64,000 bases of DNA from Polaribacter pacificus (GTDB lineage: Bacteria > Bacteroidota > Bacteroidia > Flavobacteriales > Flavobacteriaceae): the NCBI RefSeq assembly GCF_038024035.1, contig NZ_CP150664.1, forward strand, positions 558,001-622,000, in the 5' to 3' direction. The notes beneath the pieces were generated by a model. That model did no database searches. It had not been told where the DNA came from and saw nothing but the letters and a program-made list of their open reading frames with translations. Below, piece by piece: positions 7,740-16,430 of the stretch; the stretch's first letter is position 1, and each line of letters opens with the position of its first letter. A program made the position numbers and the translations under genes.

Positions 7740-8870
7740 TTAATTAAAATCAAAACGGATTCCCATAGAAAAGTTTCGAGTTTCCGTATCCTTAAACAAA
7801 GGATTTAAATCATACTTGGCATACAACCCAAAAGACTTCCACGCCAAATAAGAACTCACTCCGTAGTTTAAAACATTGGTATTAAAGTCATCTTTTTGAA
7901 CCTCTTCTACCTTAGTACCAGTGACATCTCTATACTCTAAGTATTGACGAGTCCCTAGCTTAAATCCAAAGAAAGCTCCAATACCGAAACGAACAGAATT
8001 ATTGGTTCGATCTCTAAAAGTACCATCAGAAAACTCATCATTTCTAGAGAAATCCCATTCAAAATGGACTGGAAAAGTCATTTGAACATGACGTAATCTA
8101 CTCTCTGTCAATTCTTGAGGGTGGACAACCAAATCAGTAACATCCCCATTAACAACGTGCATTTTATTATCTAAAGCTCTTAAGTTGTTCCATAAAAATG
8201 AAACTCCATATTTGATATATAATTTTGATGCTTCTCTAGACATGCGTGTTTTCCAAGTCCATCCTAGCTCATAGAAATGAGATTGCCAAAATTTGTACAC
8301 AGAGTTGTCTAAACTAGACAATTGACCATCAACCAACACATTATTAACTCCCATTGCAAAAACAAATTGAGTTGTGGTACCTCTGTTGCGCTTTCCTCTT
8401 CGCTCCCAACGGGTGGTTCTTGAAGAGTTCCAATCAGAATCCCAATCAGTAGCATCATCGGTGTTTTTTATCCGAATATTAAAAGTCTTAGATCCAATTC
8501 TAAATGAGCCATCATCATCATACTCTTTATATTTGATTTCTTTTTCATCTAAATCGGCAATTTTCCCATTGGTTTTGTCTTGCACCAGTTGCTGTAACTT
8601 TTTCTCTTCTAAGCCTACCAAAATTTCTATTTGTTTGGCGTGGTAACTAGCTGCTTCGTTTTTTAAAGCGGTAGCCGTTTTTGCATCAATCTCTTTTTTA
8701 TCCAATCGCTTGTTAATAGCTTCTACCTTGGTTTTTAAAGAATCTTTTTGAGATTTGGTAATCAGCTCTATATTTTTAGATATTTTTTTAACTTCACTCT
8801 CAAAAGTTTTCTCTTGAGAAAAGGCATGCACAGTGCATAACAATACGAATACTACTAGTATATGTTTCAT
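7740..8870 (-). CDS. Outer-membrane beta-barrel protein with periplasmic coiled coil
   Basis: 376 residues. A signal peptide (MKHILVVFVLLCTVHAFSQ) is followed by a charged, helical, coiled-coil-like region (20-120, rich in Lys/Glu) and then a beta-barrel (about 165-376) of alternating aromatic strands (LYIKYGVSFLWNNL, FGIGAFFGFKLG, SFGLYAKYDLNPLF), ending in FSMGIRFDFN with a terminal aromatic-containing strand typical of outer-membrane insertion. No named family is recognised. It follows the ECF sigma and anti-sigma genes on the same strand (38 bp after the anti-sigma stop) and is probably a target or member of that operon. Confidence 0.8.
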   Translation of the reverse strand: MKHILVVFVLLCTVHAFSQEKTFESEVKKISKNIELITKSQKDSLKTKVEAINKRLDKKEIDAKTATALKNEAASYHAKQIEILVGLEEKKLQQLVQDKTNGKIADLDEKEIKYKEYDDDGSFRIGSKTFNIRIKNTDDATDWDSDWNSSRTTRWERRGKRNRGTTTQFVFAMGVNNVLVDGQLSSLDNSVYKFWQSHFYELGWTWKTRMSREASKLYIKYGVSFLWNNLRALDNKMHVVNGDVTDLVVHPQELTESRLRHVQMTFPVHFEWDFSRNDEFSDGTFRDRTNNSVRFGIGAFFGFKLGTRQYLEYRDVTGTKVEEVQKDDFNTNVLNYGVSSYLAWKSFGLYAKYDLNPLFKDTETRNFSMGIRFDFN

Positions 8871-8908
8871 CTTTTTAAAATATTATAAGTGGGTGATTTT
8901 TTCTTTTT

Positions 8909-9682
8909 TTAATTATTTCGGTTAGAAAAAGCTGTTGCTAAGCCCGTTATTTTTCCTTTGACGGTTTGCATAAAGCTCTTTTTAAAGGTTTCTTCATCGA
9001 TAGTTCTCTCTACTTCTGCCAAAACCGTTTGCGCATCAATTTTTAAGGATGTTTTTTGCAATTCTTTTTCGATACTTTTTAAGACCTCATCTCTGTTTAC
9101 ATTATACTTAGCATAATAGGCCTTAACTTCTTTTGGACTGTTGGTTACGGCAAAAAGCAAGTCTGCACTGTTTACCCGAATTCTCGTAGACTGTTTAACA
9201 GGCTCTTGTTTAGTGCTATCAGATTTAGCTGTATTTTTTACAGGCTCTTTTTGAGTTTCCTTGTCTAAGCTTGCAATAACAGCTGTCTTCTTTTGCACCT
9301 GCTTAGGCGTATTTAAAGTGCTTTTTGATTTTTTCTTTTCTTTTGATAGTACTTCTGGCTCAGGAACCGAAACGATTACCTCTTCTACAGGCACCGTGTT
9401 CTTAAACGTAGGCTTTACAAAATTAGTGGTGTCTATAACAGGTTGTACCACTACATTATTTGGAAGCACTGGCTCAATCTTATCGCTAGGCACTAAGAAA
9501 TACCCTACAGAAATTAAAATCGCAATACTCGCGGCGTATCTCCAAAATACGCGTTTCTTTTTTGGAGCAGCTTCTTGAGTATCTAGAGCATCTGATAAGC
9601 GATCCCATGCAGATGCAGAAGGTGCTATGCTTCTTTCTTTTAAAGCAGCTCGCAGTAATTTGTCTATATTATTAGTCTCCAT
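8909..9682 (-). CDS. Single-pass membrane protein, putative anti-sigma factor
   Basis: 257 residues. A cytosolic N-terminal helix-rich stretch (DKLLRAALKERSIAPSASAW, residues 6-26) precedes one transmembrane helix (about 48-64) and a long Lys/Pro/Thr-rich periplasmic tail. The start overlaps the end of the ECF sigma gene by 11 bp, the standard arrangement for a sigma/anti-sigma pair, and this is the main evidence for its role. I do not see a zinc-binding (ZAS) motif, so it would belong to the divergent Bacteroidota type of anti-sigma protein. Confidence 0.72.
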   Translation of the reverse strand: METNNIDKLLRAALKERSIAPSASAWDRLSDALDTQEAAPKKKRVFWRYAASIAILISVGYFLVPSDKIEPVLPNNVVVQPVIDTTNFVKPTFKNTVPVEEVIVSVPEPEVLSKEKKKSKSTLNTPKQVQKKTAVIASLDKETQKEPVKNTAKSDSTKQEPVKQSTRIRVNSADLLFAVTNSPKEVKAYYAKYNVNRDEVLKSIEKELQKTSLKIDAQTVLAEVERTIDEETFKKSFMQTVKGKITGLATAFSNRNN

Positions 9683-10232
9683 GTACTATTGTTGTGTTTA
9701 TCCGTTCATAAGCAGTTTGCAACCATTTTCTCGCTTTAAATAACTGCGATTTTGAGGTGCTCTCTGTAATGTTTAACTCTTGAGCAATTTCTGAGTGCTT
9801 ATACCCTTCTATTGCATACAAATTAAACACCAACTTATAGCCTATCGGCAATTCATCAATTAATTTCTGAAGATCTTCTACAGCGGTGCTTTCTAAATTA
9901 GGCGTTGCCTGATCGTTAAAAACAAAATCTTCATCAACCAATTGTACTGGATTCTTTTTTCGCAAATGCGAGATACAGGTATTCACCATAATTCTTCGAA
10001 TCCATCCTTCAAAACTTCCCTCGTGTTTAAAATTAGCTAAATGATTAAACACTTTTAAGAAGCCTGTAAGCATTAAATCTTCTGCATGATGAACATCTTT
10101 TACATACTGTCTACACACCCCAAGCATCTTAGGGCTATATAGATTGAACAATTGTTGTTGAGCCGCTCTTTTTTGCTGTACAGCCTCTTCAATCAAACGT
10201 TGTTCTTTAGTATGCAATGTTCTAATTTTCAA
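9672..10232 (-). CDS. ECF-family RNA polymerase sigma factor
   Basis: 186 residues. Region 2 (about 25-95) includes YVKDVHHAEDLMLTGFLKVF and EGWIRRIMVNTCISHLRK. Region 4 (about 125-180) includes LPIGYKLVFNLYAIEGYKHSEIAQEL and the HTH TESTSKSQLFKARKWL. The start codon is TTG at 10232; no in-frame ATG exists before region 2. It overlaps the anti-sigma gene. A TATATTTG -7 box lies 28 bp upstream. Such factors redirect polymerase to a small regulon, often cell-envelope genes, consistent with the outer-membrane protein gene downstream. Confidence 0.9.
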   Translation of the reverse strand: MKIRTLHTKEQRLIEEAVQQKRAAQQQLFNLYSPKMLGVCRQYVKDVHHAEDLMLTGFLKVFNHLANFKHEGSFEGWIRRIMVNTCISHLRKKNPVQLVDEDFVFNDQATPNLESTAVEDLQKLIDELPIGYKLVFNLYAIEGYKHSEIAQELNITESTSKSQLFKARKWLQTAYERINTTIVHGD

Positions 10233-10259
10233 TCCGGATGCTTTGGTTTTAATGCCTTA

Positions 10260-10267
10260 CAAATATA
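10260..10267 (-). promoter_or_regulatory. -7 box upstream of the ECF sigma gene
   Basis: TATATTTG on the minus strand matches the housekeeping -7 consensus, about 28 bp before the TTG start. No clear TTG element is seen at the right -33 spacing. Confidence 0.5.
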
Positions 10268-10404
10268 TAGACTACAAATGTTTTAAAAGGGTTGCCTGAT
10301 GTATTAAAAAAAATAGTTTTTTTTAAAAAAAAGCACTGGTAAGAACCACAATCAGTCATTTTAACGCCAAAAGAAACCCCAAAAAACAAAGCACCAACAG
10401 AATG

Positions 10405-10508
10405 CTCTCTTCTCTCTTCTCTCTTCTCTCTTCTCTCTTCTCTCTTCTCTCTTCTCTCTTCTCTCTTCTCTCTTCTCTCTTCTCCCTTTTCTCTTTTCTC
10501 TTTTCTCT
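10405..10508. repeat. Heptamer tandem repeat, about 10 perfect TCTCTCT units plus four variants
   Basis: Ten identical 7-bp units (10411-10480) are followed by TCTCCCT and three TTTCTCT units, ending 5 bp before the priA stop codon. The unit length equals that of the CCCATCA array at 6.6 kb although the sequence differs. A long open frame through this tract is only a consequence of the repeat. Confidence 0.93.
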
Positions 10509-10513
10509 CAAAA

Positions 10514-12934
10514 CTACTGCGCATCCACATCAATAATCAATCTGATAGGTCTAAAGGCAGCAACTGAAAAAAAGGTGTTCTGAATTTTTTCTATTTGTTG
10601 TTTGGTCGCTTTTAAAGATTGATTGGGCTTAATCTTAAGAGTAAGCTGTTTGATAAACTGGTTTCGAACTCTAGACACCACTGGTGCTGTTGGTCCTAAA
10701 ACCTGATCACCATACACAGCTTCTAAGGCCTTAGCCAACCATTGAACACCCATATCTACCTTTTGATAATCCTTGTGCTTTAAGGTAAATTTAATCAAGC
10801 GATGGTAAGGCGGATACTGATACTGCCAACGCTCTTGCAATTGCTCTTTATACATGGCAGTATAATCTGTGGTGGTTACCTGCTGTAATATTTGATGGTA
10901 CGGATTAAAAGTTTGTATGGCTACGTTTCCTTGTTTTTTAGACCTCCCAGCACGTCCAGCTACCTGAACCAGCATTTGATAACTGCGTTCATGGGCTCTA
11001 AAATCAGGGAAGTTAAGCAGGGTGTCGGCATTCAAAATACCCACCAAAGACACATTGTCAAAATCCAATCCTTTAGAAAGCATCTGAGTCCCTACTAAAA
11101 TATCAATTTCTCTACTTTCAAATGCACTGATGATTTTTTGATAACCGTGCTTCCCTCGCGTGGTATCTAAATCCATTCTACCTATTTGATGATCTGGATA
11201 CAAGGCTTTTAGTTCTAACTCTAATTGCTCAGTACCAAAACCTTTGGTATCTAAACTATTGCTTCCACAAGCGGCGCAATTATGCGGCATGGCACGTTGG
11301 TAATTGCAATAATGACAACGCAGTTCATTCTTAAATTTATGATAGGTTAGACTCACGTCGCAATTTGGACATTGAGGAGCCACACCACAGGTAGTACACT
11401 CCACTACTGGAGAAAAACCTCTTCGGTTCTGAAACAAGATCACCTGCTCTTTTGCCTCCAATGCTTCTGTAATCAAAGCCAATAACCGATCAGAAAAATG
11501 ACCTTTCATTTGTTTTTTCCGATGCTTCTCTTTAATGTCGATCAGCTCCATCTTAGGCAACTGAACATTTCCAAAACGCCTGTTGAGACTCACCAAACCG
11601 TATTTTTGCTGCTCGGTATTATAAAAACTTTCTAATGAAGGAGTGGCAGATCCCAGCACGGTTTTTGCCTGATGCAAATGTGCCAATACCATGGCAGTAT
11701 CTCTAGCGTGGTATCTGGGAGCAGGTTCAAACTGCTTGTAAGAAGTCTCGTGTTCTTCATCAACAACAATCAATCCTAAATTTGAAAAGGGCAAGAGCAC
11801 TGATGAACGGGCTCCTAAAATAATTTGTGCCTTCGGTTTTTGCTGCAATACATTCATCCATACCTCTACCCGCTCGTTCATTGAGTACTTAGAGTGAAAG
11901 ACAGAAATTTTATCGCCAAAATACCTTTCTAAACGGCTTATAATCTGAGTGGTCAAGGCAATTTCTGGAAGCAAAAACAAGACCTGCTTGCCAGTTTCCA
12001 ATACCTTTTCTATTAATTTGGTATAGACTTCTGTTTTTCCAGAACTCGTAATCCCGTGTAATAAAACAATCTCTTTTTCTTTAAATGAAGCTTCAATCTC
12101 TTCTAAGGCAACTTCTTGATATGAGTTAAGCTCCTTAAGTGCTTGCGTGCTCCCGTCAAACTGAATGCGGTCGGTTTGAATTTCATACAATTCAAAAACA
12201 CCTTTTTCTACTAGCGCCTTTATCACTGCCGATGACACTCCTGCACTTTCTTCAAGTGCTTTTACTTTGATAGGTTTTTTAGTACTCGCCAACTGAAAAT
12301 AACCCAAAACGGCTTCTCGTTGTTTTTGCGCTCTACTCAAACTTACCAAAAGAGCTTCCAATCCTGTATCTGATGCATATTGCTGCTGAATACGAAGGTA
12401 TTTTACCATCTTAGGCACATACTGTTCGTAGATTTCTTCTTTTACAATCAGCACTTCTTTTTGAAGCATTTCAGAAATGACAGGCAGCACCTTTTTCTTA
12501 CCTAAGATATCAGCAACTTGATGTATGGTTAACTGTGATTGATGCTGTAAGGCCTCGTAAATTAAAAACTCTTCATCGGTCAAGACACTTTCATCTGCAA
12601 AAGCTGCATTGGCATACACCACTGTTTCACTTTCTAATAAAAATGCAGAAGGCAGTGCAGCGCGATACACATCGCCCAGCGCACACATATAATAGTTTGA
12701 GATCCACTCCCAATGCGCTAACTGTCGCTCGGTAACAATTGGAGTTTCATCTAAAATTTGATTGATCTCTTTGGCTTCGTACAAGCTAGGCGCCTCTTGA
12801 TGTATGGCGTAAACCAAGGCAGTGTACATCTTGGTTTTCCCAAAAGAAACAGCCACGCGCATTCCTCTCTTTATAAAAGCAGCTTCTGCCTCCGTTACCG
12901 CATAGGTAAAGGTTTGCTTAATCGGAATGGGCAA
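10514..12934 (-). CDS. priA: Primosomal protein N' (replication restart helicase PriA)
   Basis: About 806 residues. The order is the N-terminal 3'-binding domain (IPIKQTFTYAV), winged helix, Walker A GITSSGKTEVY (about 293-303), DEEH box (about 388), the Cys-rich zinc module CTTCG/CPNC/CHYC/CAAC (about 513-556), helicase C-terminal motifs (GTQMLSKGLDF, VAGRAGR) and the C-terminal IIDVDAQ. PriA reloads the replisome at stalled forks. The start is odd: the conserved FIDVILP lies in frame upstream of the TTG at 12934, but no ATG, GTG or TTG precedes it; the only near-start codon is ATT at 12955, before a stop at 12970-12968. Confidence 0.95.
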   Translation of the reverse strand: MPIPIKQTFTYAVTEAEAAFIKRGMRVAVSFGKTKMYTALVYAIHQEAPSLYEAKEINQILDETPIVTERQLAHWEWISNYYMCALGDVYRAALPSAFLLESETVVYANAAFADESVLTDEEFLIYEALQHQSQLTIHQVADILGKKKVLPVISEMLQKEVLIVKEEIYEQYVPKMVKYLRIQQQYASDTGLEALLVSLSRAQKQREAVLGYFQLASTKKPIKVKALEESAGVSSAVIKALVEKGVFELYEIQTDRIQFDGSTQALKELNSYQEVALEEIEASFKEKEIVLLHGITSSGKTEVYTKLIEKVLETGKQVLFLLPEIALTTQIISRLERYFGDKISVFHSKYSMNERVEVWMNVLQQKPKAQIILGARSSVLLPFSNLGLIVVDEEHETSYKQFEPAPRYHARDTAMVLAHLHQAKTVLGSATPSLESFYNTEQQKYGLVSLNRRFGNVQLPKMELIDIKEKHRKKQMKGHFSDRLLALITEALEAKEQVILFQNRRGFSPVVECTTCGVAPQCPNCDVSLTYHKFKNELRCHYCNYQRAMPHNCAACGSNSLDTKGFGTEQLELELKALYPDHQIGRMDLDTTRGKHGYQKIISAFESREIDILVGTQMLSKGLDFDNVSLVGILNADTLLNFPDFRAHERSYQMLVQVAGRAGRSKKQGNVAIQTFNPYHQILQQVTTTDYTAMYKEQLQERWQYQYPPYHRLIKFTLKHKDYQKVDMGVQWLAKALEAVYGDQVLGPTAPVVSRVRNQFIKQLTLKIKPNQSLKATKQQIEKIQNTFFSVAAFRPIRLIIDVDAQ

Positions 12935-12978
12935 TATGACGTCTATAAAATGAATAAGGCTTTTGTTTTAATGTAAAT

Positions 12979-13057
12979 TGTCATGTTGAGTATTACCAAA
13001 AATCTCATTGTTTTAAGAGATCTCTCAATCTTTTTATAAACTCATTTCTAAATGACA
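12979..13057. repeat. Palindromic intergenic repeat (REP-like) with TGTCAT ends
   Basis: A 79-bp segment begins TGTCATG and ends ATGACA, and carries inner inverted pieces (AATCTCA / GAGATCTCTC). It resembles the short TGTCATT...AATGACA palindromic repeats scattered in flavobacterial intergenic regions. Only one copy is in this window, so repetition cannot be shown here. Confidence 0.45.
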
Positions 13058-13166
13058 TCTTGATTTCAAAACTACACAAATTTACCTACATAAGAAACAG
13101 AATTCAGAAGAAGAATTTAACAGCAATCGCTTGGTGTAACTTTTTAAAAAAGTGTTTATTTGTAAG

Positions 13167-13574
13167 ATGAAAGAAATTGTTTCTGACTATCAACAAGAAA
13201 TAGAAAGCAAGGAATACAAGGCTTGTTCTTATAAAATTAATGGGATCAAAATCATTGAAAGAACCGCTAAAAGGACTCCCAAAAAAATTGGACAGTTTGT
13301 AACTTGCTGGAAGCGAAACAAAAACGGCATTACAGAGCCTCACAAACAAACTGATGATTTTGAGTTCTTTATCATCAAAGCTATCACTAAAAATAACCGC
13401 GGCTTTTTTAAATTCCCAAAAGAGGTTTTAATCAATAAAGGCATAGTATCCACAGAAAAGAAAGACGGGAAAAGAGGTTTTAGAGTCTACCCTGCTTGGG
13501 ACAAACCAACCAGCAAACAAGCGCAAAAAACGCAAGCATGGCAATTAACTTATTTTACAGATGAATCGAACTAA
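13167..13574 (+). CDS. MepB-family protein
   Basis: 135 residues from ATG 13167; a GTG at 13152 would add five residues. The pattern IGQFVTCWKRNKNGITEPH, DFEFFIIKA and GFFKFPKEVLINKGIVS is that of MepB (PF08877), named after the third gene of the staphylococcal mepRAB operon. It has no signal peptide or transmembrane segment. The biochemical role of the family is unknown. The stop overlaps the next gene by 14 bp, so the two are co-translated. Confidence 0.85.
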   Translation: MKEIVSDYQQEIESKEYKACSYKINGIKIIERTAKRTPKKIGQFVTCWKRNKNGITEPHKQTDDFEFFIIKAITKNNRGFFKFPKEVLINKGIVSTEKKDGKRGFRVYPAWDKPTSKQAQKTQAWQLTYFTDESN

Positions 13575-14193
13575 AAAAATTAGAGGACACAAACGCATAT
13601 GGAAAGCCATTGATAATTGGGTGCAAAATAGCAAGCAGTTAGATCTGGAGTATGTAAAAAGTAACCAAAGAGATTATGTAAAAGTCTGGATACAACCTTA
13701 TGGCAACATCCCTGTTTTAAATAGTGTTTTTGCGCCACCCAAAGGAAAAACGAGAAAGAAAATAATTGCTGGCCTGTTAGCGATTCACGATCATTGGAAA
13801 CAACAATTAGATAAGCTTAATGAACCTTATTATTTACGCATCTGGTTTTATGACAATGATGTCTCAAATTCTCAAGTAGTCTGCGCTTTAGGATCCTGTT
13901 TAGATTTTTATGAAACCACCTTTCATAAGCCCAAAGAAAACAAACCCTTTCCATCTGATGCTCTGGGATTGCAATGGGAATACCGTTATAATGAAAACCA
14001 CTACACCCTTGATGATATTGGAGACCCTGATGAGTTCTATTCATTTCAAGACTATGTTGACAATAAAAAAATGATTGAAAAAATCATGAAAGATCCAAAA
14101 ACACGGATTTCAAAATTTACCGACAACAATGGTAAAACTACCACCTATTATTCAGAAAAACATGCCGATGTTTGGCTTGGTGCTGCTAACTAA
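13561..14193 (+). CDS. Unrecognised 210-residue cytosolic protein overlapping mepB
   Basis: I do not recognise a family. The protein is rich in Trp, Tyr and Lys, with motifs GHKRIWKAIDNWVQ (8-21), a central YYLRIWFYDND and ALGSCLDFYETTF, and an acidic segment before the C-terminal HADVWLGAAN. There is no signal peptide, membrane helix or nucleotide-binding motif. It starts inside the end of the MepB-like gene in another frame (14-bp overlap), and its 3' end overlaps the convergent recG stop by 8 bp. The tight coupling to MepB suggests a shared function. Confidence 0.75.
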   Translation: MNRTKKIRGHKRIWKAIDNWVQNSKQLDLEYVKSNQRDYVKVWIQPYGNIPVLNSVFAPPKGKTRKKIIAGLLAIHDHWKQQLDKLNEPYYLRIWFYDNDVSNSQVVCALGSCLDFYETTFHKPKENKPFPSDALGLQWEYRYNENHYTLDDIGDPDEFYSFQDYVDNKKMIEKIMKDPKTRISKFTDNNGKTTTYYSEKHADVWLGAAN

Positions 14194-16297
14194 TATTTGC
14201 CCACAAGCCCTGTCTTTTTTGCAGCTCAGTATAGGTTTTCTTTAGCAAAGAATTTTCTGGTTTCGAAAGGTCTGCGTCGTCTTGTAAAATAGCCATCGCC
14301 ATGTTACGTGCTTTGGTTAATATGGCAGTATCTTTTACCAAATCAGCAATTTTTAGGTTTACTACGCCACTCTGCTGAGTGCCCATTAAGTTCCCTGGTC
14401 CTCTTAATTTTAAATCCACTTCGGCAATCTGAAAACCATCCGAGGTATCCACCATGGTTTTTAAACGTATTTTGGCATCATCAGATAGTTTAAAGTCAGT
14501 CATTAGAATACAAAAACTTTGATCGGCTCCACGACCAACCCGACCACGCAACTGATGCAATTGACTCAATCCAAAACGCTCTGAACTCTCTACCACCATT
14601 ACCGAGGCATTGGGTACATTAACTCCAACTTCTATTACGGTTGTCGCTACCATAATGTGGGTCTCCCCTTTTACAAAGCGTTGCATTTCATACTCCTTGT
14701 CTTCGGGTTTCATTTTTCCGTGAACGATGCTAATTTGATACTGTGGTTGTGGAAAATCTCTTGAGATACTTTCATAACCGTCCATCAAATCTTTATAATC
14801 CATGGCAGCAGATTCTTGAATAAGCGGATACACCACATAGACTTGCCTTCCCTTGGCTATTTCGTCTTTTAAAAACTTAAATACAGCCAATCGATTGCTG
14901 TCATAGCGATGTACTGTTTTAACTTCTTTTCTACCTGGAGGCAATTCATCAATCACAGAAATATCCAAATCACCATACAAAGACATCGCCAAGGTTCTTG
15001 GAATCGGTGTTGCGGTCATCACCAAAATATGTGGCGGTAATTTTAAAGCTACGTTTCCTTTTTGCCACATTTTAGAACGTTGTGCCACCCCAAATCGGTG
15101 CTGTTCATCAATAATAGCGATTCCTAAATTCTGAAACTGAACTTTGTCTTCTAGCAAGGCATGAGTTCCTACTAATATATGCAAGCTTCCTTCTTCTAGC
15201 TGTTGATGGATAATACGTCTTTGTTTTGCTTTTACAGACCCTGTTAATAAAGAAATAGACAAACCCAAGGGTGTCACCATTTCTGCTAGGGCATTGTAAT
15301 GCTGAGTTGCCAATATCTCTGTAGGAGCAATCAATGCTGCCTGAAAACCGTTGTCTATCGCCAAAAGCATGCTTAGCAAGGCTACGATAGTCTTTCCGGA
15401 GCCAACATCTCCTTGTAACAAGCGATTCATATGTACTCCTGAGGCCACATCTTTTCTGATTTCTTTTAAAACTCTTTTCTGAGCATTGGTCAAATCAAAA
15501 GGCAAATGCTCCTTGTAAAAATTATTAAAATGTGTTCCTACATTTTCAAAAACAAAGCCCTTAAACTTGGATTGACGAATCAGTTTTTTGCGAAGCAATT
15601 GCAGTTGAATAAAAAACAACTCTTCAAACTTTAAACGGGTATGTGCTTTGGCCAACAGCTCCTGACTTTTTGGGAAATGAATATTGAGCATGGCCTCTCT
15701 TTTAGAAATCAATTGTTCTGATTGCAAAAGTGAGTTAGGCAGTGTTTCTTCAAAACGCCCGTTTATTTGCACAAATAGGTTTTGCATGAGTGTTCTATAC
15801 ACCTTATTGCTAAAGCCTTTATTGGTTAAGGTCTCTGTGGATGGATACACAGGCTGCATGCTCGAGTGGATTTTCTTTTGATGGGCGGTCAGCAATTCCA
15901 TCTCTGGATGCGCAATTGAAAAACTGTTGTTATAGCTGTTCAATTTTCCGTACACCACATAGGGCGTGTTTATTTTTAAGGAATCTTTAATCCACTTTAC
16001 TCCTTTAAACCAAACCAGTTCCATGGTTCCAGTTTCATCGATAAAAGTAGCCACCAATCGACTTCCTCGTTGCTGTTTTACCGTTTTTATTTGAGTAATT
16101 TTGCCGATCACCTGAACTTCAGCCTGACTGTTTTGCAGCTGATTTATTTTATAAAAAGTTGTTTTGTCTATATATCGAAATGGGAACAAATGCAGAAAAT
16201 CATTACAGGTTCTTACACCCAATTCTTGCAACAACAAAGAAGCTCTGTTGGTGGTCATTCCTGTAATGTATGAAACTGGGTGCTGTAAGTTGTTCAC
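14186..16297 (-). CDS. recG: ATP-dependent DNA helicase RecG
   Basis: 703 residues, normal length. The N-terminal wedge/OB domain includes RYIDKTTFYKI and VQVIGKITQI. Superfamily 2 motifs follow: Walker A GDVGSGKTIVA (about 294-304), DEQHRFGVAQR (about 396), TATPIPRT, IEVGVNVPNA and LHQLRGRVGRG. RecG regresses stalled replication forks and branch-migrates Holliday junctions. It starts at GTG 16297, with an in-frame stop three codons upstream and no ATG, so the GTG is well supported. It is convergent with the MepB pair, overlapping it by 8 bp. Confidence 0.96.
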   Translation of the reverse strand: MNNLQHPVSYITGMTTNRASLLLQELGVRTCNDFLHLFPFRYIDKTTFYKINQLQNSQAEVQVIGKITQIKTVKQQRGSRLVATFIDETGTMELVWFKGVKWIKDSLKINTPYVVYGKLNSYNNSFSIAHPEMELLTAHQKKIHSSMQPVYPSTETLTNKGFSNKVYRTLMQNLFVQINGRFEETLPNSLLQSEQLISKREAMLNIHFPKSQELLAKAHTRLKFEELFFIQLQLLRKKLIRQSKFKGFVFENVGTHFNNFYKEHLPFDLTNAQKRVLKEIRKDVASGVHMNRLLQGDVGSGKTIVALLSMLLAIDNGFQAALIAPTEILATQHYNALAEMVTPLGLSISLLTGSVKAKQRRIIHQQLEEGSLHILVGTHALLEDKVQFQNLGIAIIDEQHRFGVAQRSKMWQKGNVALKLPPHILVMTATPIPRTLAMSLYGDLDISVIDELPPGRKEVKTVHRYDSNRLAVFKFLKDEIAKGRQVYVVYPLIQESAAMDYKDLMDGYESISRDFPQPQYQISIVHGKMKPEDKEYEMQRFVKGETHIMVATTVIEVGVNVPNASVMVVESSERFGLSQLHQLRGRVGRGADQSFCILMTDFKLSDDAKIRLKTMVDTSDGFQIAEVDLKLRGPGNLMGTQQSGVVNLKIADLVKDTAILTKARNMAMAILQDDADLSKPENSLLKKTYTELQKRQGLWANIS

Positions 16298-16398
16298 GGG
16301 TATTTATCTGCTAGGAACCACGAAAATACATAATTTGCTCGAAAAAAAGAGCCGTGAATAAAAAATCAAAAAGTAAATTATAGCTGTAGGTTTATTCT

Positions 16399-16406
16399 TA
16401 CCTTTG
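16399..16406 (+). promoter_or_regulatory. -7 box for the rRNA methyltransferase gene
   Basis: TACCTTTG matches TAnnTTTG, 24 bp before the ATG at 16431. The box lies inside a possible upstream extension of the frame and so favours the ATG. Confidence 0.55.
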
Positions 16407-16430
16407 CACACGAATAAAATTAATAAAGAA

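Noticed and set aside
10249-10533. Open frame rich in Arg/Glu/Lys on the minus strand across the second heptamer array
   Set aside because: The frame exists only because the repeat lacks stops; it has no homologous segments and overlaps the priA end.
16404-16430. Upstream extension of the rRNA methyltransferase frame
   Set aside because: It would place the start inside the TACCTTTG promoter box; the ATG at 16431 begins the conserved sequence.
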